A stretch of DNA of 5,970 bases, from positions 1-5,970 of the forward strand of contig CAITIF010000816.1 in NCBI GenBank assembly GCA_903892365.1. The letters are read 5' to 3'. The notes beneath the pieces were generated by a model that ran no database searches, had not been told where the DNA came from, and saw only the letters and a program-made list of their open reading frames with translations. The position numbers and the translations under genes were made by a program. The stretch is from an uncultured Pirellula sp. GTDB taxonomy: Bacteria; Planctomycetota; Planctomycetia; Pirellulales; Pirellulaceae. This document shows, one piece after another, positions 1 through 5,540 of this stretch. Positions within the stretch are counted from its first letter, which is position 1. Each line of letters opens with the position of its first letter.

Positions 1-972
1 ACCATGATGTCGAAGCAACTGATGCAAATCATGCGCACGGAAATCATCCGAATCCAGCTTCAGCAGCGCCTTTCCGGTCTGCTTGCATAACCAAAGAGTT
101 GCTCGCTTAATCAGATCGTCACTCCAGACGACATTCCCAAGAAGCCAAGGTGTGGAAGCCCCCTTGAGCAGCGACGAAGCCGGGGCGTCCAACAACACTC
201 GAACATCGCCATGCTCTTGCAAATACGACGCAGGCACGCGGTCGTTGACTGGCTTCTCCAACGTCTCTACAACAATGTTGGCTTTGTGTTCCCCAATTGC
301 CAACAACAGAATTCGTCTGGCAGAAAGAATCCCACCCATTCCAACGGTCAATGCCTGAGTAGGTACGTTTTCCTCGCCAAAGAAATCACTCGCGACCCCC
401 CGACGGGTAATCGGATCTAAGGTGCACAATCTTGTTCGGCTTCGTCGCACCGAAAAAGGCTCGTTGAAACCAATGTGCCCATTCATCCCAATGCCCAGGA
501 TCACCAAATCCAATCCGCCGGCATGCTGAATGGCTTCGTCATAACGCCTACAATGCAATTCAACATCGCTCGCGTGCAATTGGCCATCGAGAAAGAAAAC
601 CTGGTCTGCAGGGATATTCACATGAGCCAGCAACTGAGTCTGCAACCAATCGCGGTGCGATTGAGGACTGTTGACTGGCAACCCGTAATATTCATCGAGA
701 GCGAACAAAACCACGCTCGAAAGATCCAACCCTTCATCACGATGAAGCCGAATCAGTTCGCGAAATGTCGTCAACGGGGTCGAACCGGCGGGCAAACCGA
801 CCACCGTTTTTTGACCAAGAGCAGCGCGTTCACGAACGAGCCCTGCGACCAAGTGGGCCGCATAATGAGAAAGTTCATGGATGGTTTCGAAGCAAAATGC
901 CGGGATGTTCGTGCCGGAAACCGGCCTGGCAACGGACGAATGCTTGAACGCAGGATCAGGTAGGGAAGTCAT
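1..972 (-). CDS. Glucosamine-6-phosphate deaminase-like protein, probable NagB-LmbE fusion (3' end outside window)
   Basis: The first 324 codons are visible and the frame is still open at base 1, so the protein is partial. NagB-family motifs appear in order: LPAGSTPLTTFREL (residues 60-73, phosphosugar loop), FALDEYYGLP (90-99, D93 matching the general base Asp72 of E. coli NagB), GIGMNGHIGFNEP (160-172, H166 and E171 matching His143 and Glu148) and ALTVGMGGI (207-215). The family reaction is GlcN6P to fructose-6-phosphate plus ammonia in the cytoplasm. Asp141 of E. coli corresponds to N164, a change I recall from other bacterial NagBs. E. coli NagB is 266 residues. Here the NagB fold is followed by PWLLGNVVW (275-283), DLIKRATLWLCKQTGK (286-301) and LLKLDSDDF (303-311), which resemble the linker of long Bacteroidetes/planctomycete proteins that continue into a PIG-L/LmbE deacetylase domain. 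That domain is inferred, not seen. ATG at 972 is chosen because it precedes the conserved region at a sensible distance; no clear Shine-Dalgarno is visible. It lies 91 bases downstream of the cytochrome gene. Confidence 0.88.
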   Translation of the reverse strand, partial: MTSLPDPAFKHSSVARPVSGTNIPAFCFETIHELSHYAAHLVAGLVRERAALGQKTVVGLPAGSTPLTTFRELIRLHRDEGLDLSSVVLFALDEYYGLPVNSPQSHRDWLQTQLLAHVNIPADQVFFLDGQLHASDVELHCRRYDEAIQHAGGLDLVILGIGMNGHIGFNEPFSVRRSRTRLCTLDPITRRGVASDFFGEENVPTQALTVGMGGILSARRILLLAIGEHKANIVVETLEKPVNDRVPASYLQEHGDVRVLLDAPASSLLKGASTPWLLGNVVWSDDLIKRATLWLCKQTGKALLKLDSDDFRAHDLHQLLRHHG

Positions 973-1063
973 TCGGTGCAGAATCGTGGGTGAGATGGAA
1001 GTCGCTAGTCGTTCTACTATTGTATTTCGACTTGGATCGATGCGTGAGAGCTTGCGCCAAACC

Positions 1064-2425
1064 TTAGTTATTTGCCCCTACTTTCATGACTTGGTCATCC
1101 GTTGTGGCCTGCGCTGGCTGGCTGACTGGTTGCGCTGCTTCCGAGGGTTGCACTGCTTCCGAGGGTCGGGCGATCGAAAGGACGTAATTGACCAAGTGCC
1201 AAACATCCTCTTCCTGGAGACCGGTTTGATCGGGCGAGCTGACGACGGAGGCGGCTGGCATCGGGGAGCCAACAATTCCGTAGCGAATTCGTCGATAAAT
1301 CTCCATCGGTTCTCGCCCACCGCGTAATTTCCCCTCCACAATGTTTCGAGGCTTTAATGCTTGTGGCTTCATTCCACCACGAGCCATAAACGGCATCAAT
1401 TCCTCGACATTCGTAGGGTTGATTCCAATTTTGGTAGTCCAGTCTTTGGTCCAGTCGTCATAATCGGGTTGCTGAGTTCCCTCTCCCATCGCATTTGCCC
1501 CATGGCATTTCGAACAGGCGGATATCTCGCTCGCAAACAACGCCTTGCCCTTCTCAATCGAAGCAGCTAGCTGATCGCGGTTCTCATCTGTCTCTGAGCC
1601 AAATACAGGAAAATCGGGCAAGTCAAATTCTTCGAGACTATCTGGTGTTTCCACCCAAAGGTCCGCGATCTCCGTCAAAATTTCCGTCGCGGAATCCACT
1701 TGGGATTCCAGCGTCTTCTTTGACGTTTCGTCAGGCATCAACTTTAAGGAAGCGGAATAAACCCGATCCTTCTCCAAATCCAGTTCATAAGCAGCGTTGT
1801 AAATCAACTTCCGCTCGAACTCACCGCGGATCGAAAGAAAGATAACGTAATCGACTAAGGCATTGATCTTGTCGTCTGGCAATTTATCGAACAACGGCAT
1901 CTGGCTTCCTGCGAGCCCCCTTCGGAGCGATTTTGCGATATCCTCTTTCAACGGTTTGTAGCGCCGAGGCGTGCTCTTGTACTTGAACACCCCGTGGCGA
2001 AATTCGCGTGGGTACGGATTTTGAGAAGCAGCAACCGGGCCTCGTCCCTGCCCGGTGTCACCATGGCAAGAAGAACAAAGCTGGCGATAAAGGCCTGTTT
2101 CGCCGGGCTCAACGGTAGCGACCGCCGGTCCAGCCGCTTTCTTGATCAATTCCAACGATAGAAGATCTTTGTAATCTCCTTCTTGCAGCAACGGTGGAAG
2201 TGTTGGTTCGTCCAAAGTACCAAACCACTCGACCAACAAATCCTGGGTGTCGGCAAGAGGTTTCTCGAGATCAGTATCCTCGGCCGTCCCGATCGCATGC
2301 GTATAAAGATAGTTTGGTTCATGCAAAACCGGCGGTCCATTCTCTGGCTTGCAGCCAGAGCAAGCCAGAATTGCCACAAGAACACCGCATGCCGAAACGG
2401 GTGACGTAAACAAGGAGGTCTTCAT
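1064..2425 (-). CDS. Diheme cytochrome c with lipoprotein-like signal
   Basis: A 453-residue exported electron carrier with two cytochrome c domains. Residues 1-25 (MKTSLFTSPV...AILACSGC) form a lipoprotein-like signal with candidate lipidated cysteines C21 or C25; neither site is a textbook lipobox. Domain 1 has CSSCH (117-121) and a likely axial methionine in GSQMP (M176). Domain 2 has CSKCH (304-308) and GSPMP (M389), ending in DVWHLVNYVLSIAR. Between the domains lies a charged, helical segment (about 200-290). The C-terminal tail (421-453) is Pro/Ala/Gln-rich, contains a duplicated PSEAxQ unit and is probably disordered. The frame stays open to an ATG at 2536, but I prefer ATG 2425: it puts the signal peptide at the N-terminus and avoids overlapping the DUF1080 gene. 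The protein presumably sits on the outer face of the cytoplasmic membrane. Its redox partner is unknown; no oxidase, complex III or dehydrogenase gene is present in the window. Confidence 0.88.
   Translation of the reverse strand: MKTSLFTSPVSACGVLVAILACSGCKPENGPPVLHEPNYLYTHAIGTAEDTDLEKPLADTQDLLVEWFGTLDEPTLPPLLQEGDYKDLLSLELIKKAAGPAVATVEPGETGLYRQLCSSCHGDTGQGRGPVAASQNPYPREFRHGVFKYKSTPRRYKPLKEDIAKSLRRGLAGSQMPLFDKLPDDKINALVDYVIFLSIRGEFERKLIYNAAYELDLEKDRVYSASLKLMPDETSKKTLESQVDSATEILTEIADLWVETPDSLEEFDLPDFPVFGSETDENRDQLAASIEKGKALFASEISACSKCHGANAMGEGTQQPDYDDWTKDWTTKIGINPTNVEELMPFMARGGMKPQALKPRNIVEGKLRGGREPMEIYRRIRYGIVGSPMPAASVVSSPDQTGLQEEDVWHLVNYVLSIARPSEAVQPSEAAQPVSQPAQATTDDQVMKVGANN
1128..1163. repeat. 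18-base tandem duplication in cytochrome c tail
   Basis: Two adjacent 18-base copies, GGTTGCGCTGCTTCCGAG (1128-1145) and GGTTGCACTGCTTCCGAG (1146-1163), differ at one base. The length is a multiple of three, so the reading frame is kept. On the minus strand they encode PSEAVQ followed by PSEAAQ in the low-complexity C-terminal tail of the cytochrome, beyond the second heme domain. Confidence 0.9.
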
Positions 2426-2466
2426 GAATCTCAAAATCAATACGGGTACGGAGTCAACTTCGTCGC

Positions 2467-2482
2467 TGCATGTCCACATGCA
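2467..2482. promoter_or_regulatory. Perfect 7-2-7 inverted repeat upstream of the cytochrome gene
   Basis: TGCATGT-CC-ACATGCA is a perfect dyad in the 74-base gap between the end of the DUF1080 gene and the cytochrome start, about 42 bases upstream of the ATG. It could be a regulator binding site, or a small hairpin (6-base stem, TCCA loop) in a shared transcript. No run of T follows it on either strand to make a standard terminator. Function is unknown, and a dyad this short can arise by chance. Confidence 0.3.
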
Positions 2483-2499
2483 ACATATCCACACGCAGA

Positions 2500-3219
2500 C
2501 TATTTTTTCACTTCTCGGATCTCGATGTTTCGCCACTTGACTTGGAATGGCCCCTGATCCGATGGGATGCCATGCACCTGCAAGCCAATAAAACCAGACA
2601 AATGCGACTGCGGATCGGTCATGTCTTCAATAAGCTTACCGTTGATCCAAGTTTGAATTCGAGTTCCTACGGCACGGATATGGTATTGATTCCACTGACC
2701 GTTCTTCAGAGCTTCGTGAGGCGGCTGGGTCGGCGAAATCCAATTGCGACCCGTCGCTTCACCGTACACGTAACCCGATTCGCCGGGGCTGGCTTCGATC
2801 TCCACTTGAGGCCCATGAACGCGACCGCCATCCTTTTCAGGAATGCTCTTCGACCGAATTTGGACCCCGGAATTCAGTTCATTTGCGACGTTCACTTCAA
2901 ACTTCAGTTCGAAATCGGAGTAATCCTTCACGGTGCAAAGGAACGAATTAGGGCTGTCTTTGGACGTGACCCCAACAATCGCATCGCCGTCAATCCGATA
3001 CGTAGCCCACCCATTTTTTTGTTTCCATCCAGCCAATGTTTTGCCATCGAACAGCTTGGTCCACCCCTCGCCAGACGGAACAGCAGGGGCCGATGCGTTC
3101 TGATTCCGTACGGCCGGGCCTTTGTCGTCTTGAGCTTGGACTTGCAAGAACAGACCGGATGAGGCAATGCAACCGACAAGAACGGATCGGATAGCTAAAT
3201 TTCGGTACACTCTGGACAT
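2500..3219 (-). CDS. Secreted DUF1080 / 3-keto-disaccharide hydrolase-family protein
   Basis: A 239-residue protein with an N-terminal signal peptide: RNLAIR, then a hydrophobic stretch at about 12-25, with likely cleavage after VQAQ near residue 30. A short Ala/Pro/Asn-rich spacer (31-50) leads into one jelly-roll (LamG-like) domain. Family hallmarks are GWTKLFDGKTLAGWK (52-66), SGVQIRS (117-123), GPQVEI (136-141), NQYHIRAVG (177-185, the 'W N .. I.A.G' strand), TWINGKLI (190-197), GFIGLQVHG (209-217) and the closing strand VKWRNIEIREV (227-237). The length is usual for a single-domain member. The family (Pfam PF06439) is greatly expanded in planctomycetes; characterised members hydrolyse 3-keto-glycosides, but most are untested, so the substrate here is unknown. 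ATG 3219 is set by the signal peptide; no strong Shine-Dalgarno precedes it. It is the first of three minus-strand genes and diverges from hemB. Confidence 0.9.
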   Translation of the reverse strand: MSRVYRNLAIRSVLVGCIASSGLFLQVQAQDDKGPAVRNQNASAPAVPSGEGWTKLFDGKTLAGWKQKNGWATYRIDGDAIVGVTSKDSPNSFLCTVKDYSDFELKFEVNVANELNSGVQIRSKSIPEKDGGRVHGPQVEIEASPGESGYVYGEATGRNWISPTQPPHEALKNGQWNQYHIRAVGTRIQTWINGKLIEDMTDPQSHLSGFIGLQVHGIPSDQGPFQVKWRNIEIREVKK

Positions 3220-3310
3220 AGAAGGACTTTCTTCAGGAGAGGTGGGTAGGATAGACTTTCATTCCTTAAGTTTATCTGGATTTGCCCTCTTTATCTACCA
3301 GTGATTTCCG
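3220..3310. promoter_or_regulatory. Divergent intergenic region between the DUF1080 gene and hemB
   Basis: This 91-base gap must hold, or lie next to, the promoters for hemB to the right and the DUF1080 gene to the left, because the genes diverge. I could not pick convincing -35/-10 pairs. It contains a direct repeat TTTATCT at 3271-3277 and 3290-3296, 19 bases apart. A TGA at 3302-3304 in the hemB frame rules out an upstream in-frame start for hemB. Confidence 0.4.
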
Positions 3311-4339
3311 ATGCCTGATCACTTTCAATCTCCATCCTTCCCGCAAACACGCATGCGTCGCAACCGGCGATGGCCCTGGGTAAGGGAAATGCTGCAAGAG
3401 ACTCACCTTTCTGCCCAAAACCTTATCTGGCCAATCTTTGTGATCGAAGGGACCAATCGACGCGAACCGATCTCCAGCATGCCCGGAGTTGAGCGACTCA
3501 GTATCGATCTGGCGACTCATGCAGCTGCCCAAGCCGCCTCCTTGGGAATTTCAGCCATCGCACTTTTTCCAGTAACCCCGGCATCCAAGAAATCCAACGA
3601 CGGGGCGCATGCTCTGGACCCTGACAATCTAATGTGCAGTGCCACACGAAGCATTGCCGCCGAATTAGGGGAATCGATTGGAATCGTGTGCGATGTGGCG
3701 CTCGACCCTTACACTTCGCATGGACACGATGGACTCCTTATTGACAACTATGTGGTCAACGATGCGACGGTCGAAATCCTGTGCAAGCAAGCCGTGGTGC
3801 AAGCCGAAGCAGGAGCGACCATTATCGCCCCATCGGACATGATGGACGGACGAGTGGGCGCGATTCGCAAATCGCTCGATCAAGCCGGATTCAGCGACGT
3901 AAGTATTATGTCTTACTCTGCCAAATACGCTTCGGCATTTTATGGCCCCTTTCGAGACGCCGTTGGCTCAGCCAGCTCCCTTAAGGGGGGGGACAAAAAG
4001 ACCTACCAAATGAACCCAGCCAACAGCGACGAAGCCATGCGCGAAGTCGCTCTGGATATCCAAGAAGGTGCAGATATTGTGATGGTCAAGCCTGGCATGC
4101 CTTACTTAGACATCATTCGTCGCATCCACGACACCTTTCAAGTCCCCGTTGCTGCTTACCAGGTTTCAGGCGAATATGCGATGCTCAAGTTCGCAAGCGA
4201 GAAGGGTGCCATCAACGAACGCGCGTGTATTCTCGAAAGCCTGATGTCGTTTCGACGCGCTGGCGCTTCATGCATCTTGACCTACTTCGCCCTTCAAGCG
4301 GCCGAGTATCTTTGCCCTTCAAGCGGCCGAGTATCTTAA
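3311..4339 (+). CDS. hemB: Porphobilinogen synthase (delta-aminolevulinic acid dehydratase), altered C-terminus
   Basis: This cytoplasmic enzyme condenses two 5-aminolevulinate molecules into porphobilinogen, the second committed step toward heme and related tetrapyrroles. The 342-residue product covers the whole family fold: TRMRRNRR (13-20), NLIWPIFVIEG (37-47), SSMPGVERLSID (55-66), CDVALDPYTSHGHDG (127-141), SYSAKYASAFYGPFR (201-215), VMVKPGMPYLDI (257-268) and TYFALQAAEYL (324-334). The two active-site lysines are K205 and K260, the latter forming the Schiff base. The metal loop has Ala130, Asp132 and Asp140 where zinc enzymes such as E. coli HemB have cysteines, so this is the cysteine-poor, magnesium-type class. 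The last eight residues (CPSSGRVS) are atypical and come from a 25-base tandem duplication that shifts the frame; without it the protein would end AAEYLKK. A run of eight G (3985-3992) lies in frame at LKGGDKK. ATG 3311 is the first possible start, after an in-frame TGA. Catalytic residues are intact, so I expect a working enzyme. Confidence 0.95.
   Translation: MPDHFQSPSFPQTRMRRNRRWPWVREMLQETHLSAQNLIWPIFVIEGTNRREPISSMPGVERLSIDLATHAAAQAASLGISAIALFPVTPASKKSNDGAHALDPDNLMCSATRSIAAELGESIGIVCDVALDPYTSHGHDGLLIDNYVVNDATVEILCKQAVVQAEAGATIIAPSDMMDGRVGAIRKSLDQAGFSDVSIMSYSAKYASAFYGPFRDAVGSASSLKGGDKKTYQMNPANSDEAMREVALDIQEGADIVMVKPGMPYLDIIRRIHDTFQVPVAAYQVSGEYAMLKFASEKGAINERACILESLMSFRRAGASCILTYFALQAAEYLCPSSGRVS
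4288..4337. repeat. 25-base tandem duplication at the 3' end of hemB
   Basis: Copy 1 (4288-4312) and copy 2 (4313-4337) match at 24 of 25 bases, differing only at the first base (C versus T). Each copy ends GGCCGAGTATCTT. Since 25 is not a multiple of three, the second copy is read in a different frame: the first encodes ALQAAEYL, the second CPSSGRV. Deleting one copy would join CTT to AAA AAA TGA, giving AAEYLKK-stop at 4344-4346, which fits the usual ending of HemB proteins. Confidence 0.95.
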
Positions 4340-4450
4340 AAAATGACAAAATAGTTGCGTGCCGATCTGAAGATCGCTACCCTGGCAAGTGCTGCCCATC
4401 AGAAAGAAAATGTCTGGTTCAGAAACACAACTGCTACTGGGGGTAAAGGA

Positions 4451-4960
4451 ATGGCTTCAGATCAAGTTACACGCGTCATCAATCACGCATTCTTGAACGA
4501 ACTCAAGGACTGCAACGTTGCTCTGTGGGAAGACGTCGCCCTGCTTGGCTCGTACGCTCAAGAACCGTTCTCCGCCGAATGGATTGAACAGAACGCAGGC
4601 CAATTGCTGCACAGGCTTCGCGAACAGATGTCTTGCCAGTTTCGCCTGGAAGAAACCTTTGGGTATGTGGTTGGCCCAGGCGATGTCCAGGACAAAAATG
4701 TTACCAAAGCGATCGGGCAACACTTTAGCCTAATACTTCAGAGTACAGCGCTCAGTGAACAACTAGATGAACTGGAGTACTGCGGCAAACTATGCAGCGA
4801 AACTCATGAAATGTTTCGTCAAATGAAACGGCTCTACGAAGCGATCATGGAACACGAAGCGCTCGAAAGAAGATTGGTCGCCGCAGCTTGGGCGCCAATC
4901 CTGCCGGAGGCCGCCAACTCCGTCGAGCACCGTCGACCGCTTCATCAGGAAGCTTCGTAG
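4451..4960 (+). CDS. Hemerythrin-like four-helix-bundle protein, apparently missing iron ligands
   Basis: A 169-residue, soluble, mainly helical protein with no signal peptide or membrane segment. It resembles, from memory, planctomycete hemerythrin-domain proteins with a helix-1 pattern like 'FL.EIKD.N..LW', then 'LR..L..HF.LEE.YGY', then '..EH', then 'HE..E..L'. Here these read FLNELKDCNVALWEDV (14-29), LREQMSCQFRLEETFGYV (56-73), IGQHFSLIL (88-96) and MEHEALERRLVAAAW (133-147). Likely ligands kept are E67/E68, H91, H135 and E139. Q63 stands where the family has histidine, and helix 1 has D20-C21-N22 where other hemerythrins have a histidine. It may therefore bind iron differently or not at all. 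The frame is open back to a TTG at 4355, but ATG 4451 is preferred because the extra 32 residues look non-coding. The nearest purine-rich stretch, GGGGGTAAAGGA, directly abuts the ATG. It lies 111 bases after hemB on the same strand; a role near heme or oxygen would be speculation. Confidence 0.6.
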   Translation: MASDQVTRVINHAFLNELKDCNVALWEDVALLGSYAQEPFSAEWIEQNAGQLLHRLREQMSCQFRLEETFGYVVGPGDVQDKNVTKAIGQHFSLILQSTALSEQLDELEYCGKLCSETHEMFRQMKRLYEAIMEHEALERRLVAAAWAPILPEAANSVEHRRPLHQEAS

Positions 4961-4987
4961 AACACTGCACCGTAATACAATCCGACT

Positions 4988-5518
4988 TTACTGCCCGACT
5001 ATTTTCGCTGTGCCAGGTTCCGTTTGCAGATATCGCTGAGCCATCTCGACGTAGTGCTCGGAACCATGAGAAATCAGAAGAGCATCCTCGGCAGTAACTT
5101 GCCGAACCACTTTGCAAGGCACACCCATCACCAAGGAATTGGGGGGAATGATCTTTCCCTCCGGTACCAAGGCGCACGCTGCGACGATCGACCCAGCCCC
5201 GATGACCGCACCATTTAAGATGACTGCCTTGATGCCAATCAGACAATCGTTCTCGACCGTCGCCCCGTGAACGATCGCACCATGGCCGACAGTAACACGA
5301 TCTCCAACGTGACACGGGAAACCAGGATCGCCATGCAAACAACATAAGTCTTGAATGTTGCTATGCGACCCGATCCGAACCGGGGCCGCATCGCCTCGGA
5401 CCACGGCACCGAACAAAACACAAGACTTACTTCCCAACTGAACTTCACCTCGCAACGTCGCGTTCGAAGCAACAAAGCAATCCGAGGCTATCAGTTCAGG
5501 ACGAAATCGAGTTTCCAT
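4988..5518 (-). CDS. Gamma-class carbonic anhydrase-like hexapeptide-repeat protein
   Basis: A 176-residue left-handed beta-helix protein of the gamma-carbonic anhydrase / YrdA / PaaY group, usually 170-190 residues, trimeric and cytoplasmic. The hexapeptide ladder spans about residues 12-130. Diagnostic sites are RGD (41-43), IGSHSNIQD (49-57) and three zinc-type histidines: H62 (CCLH), H79 (TVGHG) and H84 (IVHG), with the H79/H84 spacing seen in Cam. A cap GVPCKVVRQV (132-141) and C-terminal helix with YVEMAQRYLQ (156-165) follow. The acidic residues of Methanosarcina Cam's proton-shuttle loop are not evident, as in CamH/YrdA-type proteins, many of which show weak or no CO2 hydration, so the reaction is uncertain. 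ATG 5518 is chosen over an upstream ATG at 5590 because AAGGTG sits four bases before it and the earlier start would overlap the MFS gene. It follows that gene by 22 bases and is probably co-transcribed. Confidence 0.9.
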   Translation of the reverse strand: METRFRPELIASDCFVASNATLRGEVQLGSKSCVLFGAVVRGDAAPVRIGSHSNIQDLCCLHGDPGFPCHVGDRVTVGHGAIVHGATVENDCLIGIKAVILNGAVIGAGSIVAACALVPEGKIIPPNSLVMGVPCKVVRQVTAEDALLISHGSEHYVEMAQRYLQTEPGTAKIVGQ

Positions 5519-5522
5519 AGCG

Positions 5523-5528
5523 CACCTT
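5523..5528 (-). promoter_or_regulatory. Ribosome binding site of the gamma-carbonic anhydrase gene
   Basis: On the minus strand AAGGTG is followed by CGCT and then ATG at 5518. It is one of the few recognisable Shine-Dalgarno sites in the window and settles the start of the gene. Confidence 0.6.
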
Positions 5529-5540
5529 GAAAACCCACGG

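Noticed and set aside
475..963. 162-codon open frame on the plus strand
   Set aside because: It lies wholly antisense to the NagB-like gene, whose conserved motifs are unambiguous; its translation shows no family pattern.
1019..1024. TACAAT on the minus strand as a -10 element for the NagB-like gene
   Set aside because: It is one base from consensus, but no acceptable -35 lies 16-18 bases upstream, so I do not call a promoter.
1495..1845. 116-codon open frame on the plus strand
   Set aside because: Antisense to the region between and around the two heme domains of the cytochrome; no recognisable protein features.
2426..2536. N-terminal extension of the cytochrome gene to ATG 2536
   Set aside because: It would overlap the DUF1080 coding region and bury the signal peptide behind 37 residues of non-protein-like sequence.
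2470..3162. 230-codon open frame on the plus strand
   Set aside because: Mirror of the DUF1080 gene on the opposite strand; the minus-strand product has a signal peptide and family motifs, this one has neither.
3272..3532. 86-codon open frame on the minus strand opposite the hemB start
   Set aside because: It covers the hemB N-terminus in antisense and has no signal, motif or ribosome site of note.
4961..4987. Bidirectional terminator between the convergent hemerythrin-like and gamma-carbonic anhydrase genes
   Set aside because: The 27-base gap shows no inverted repeat or T run; termination is not visible in sequence.
4845..5345. 166-codon open frame on the minus strand
   Set aside because: It overlaps the gamma-carbonic anhydrase gene in another frame and the end of the hemerythrin-like gene; the Arg/Trp/Ser-rich translation looks like a frame shadow.
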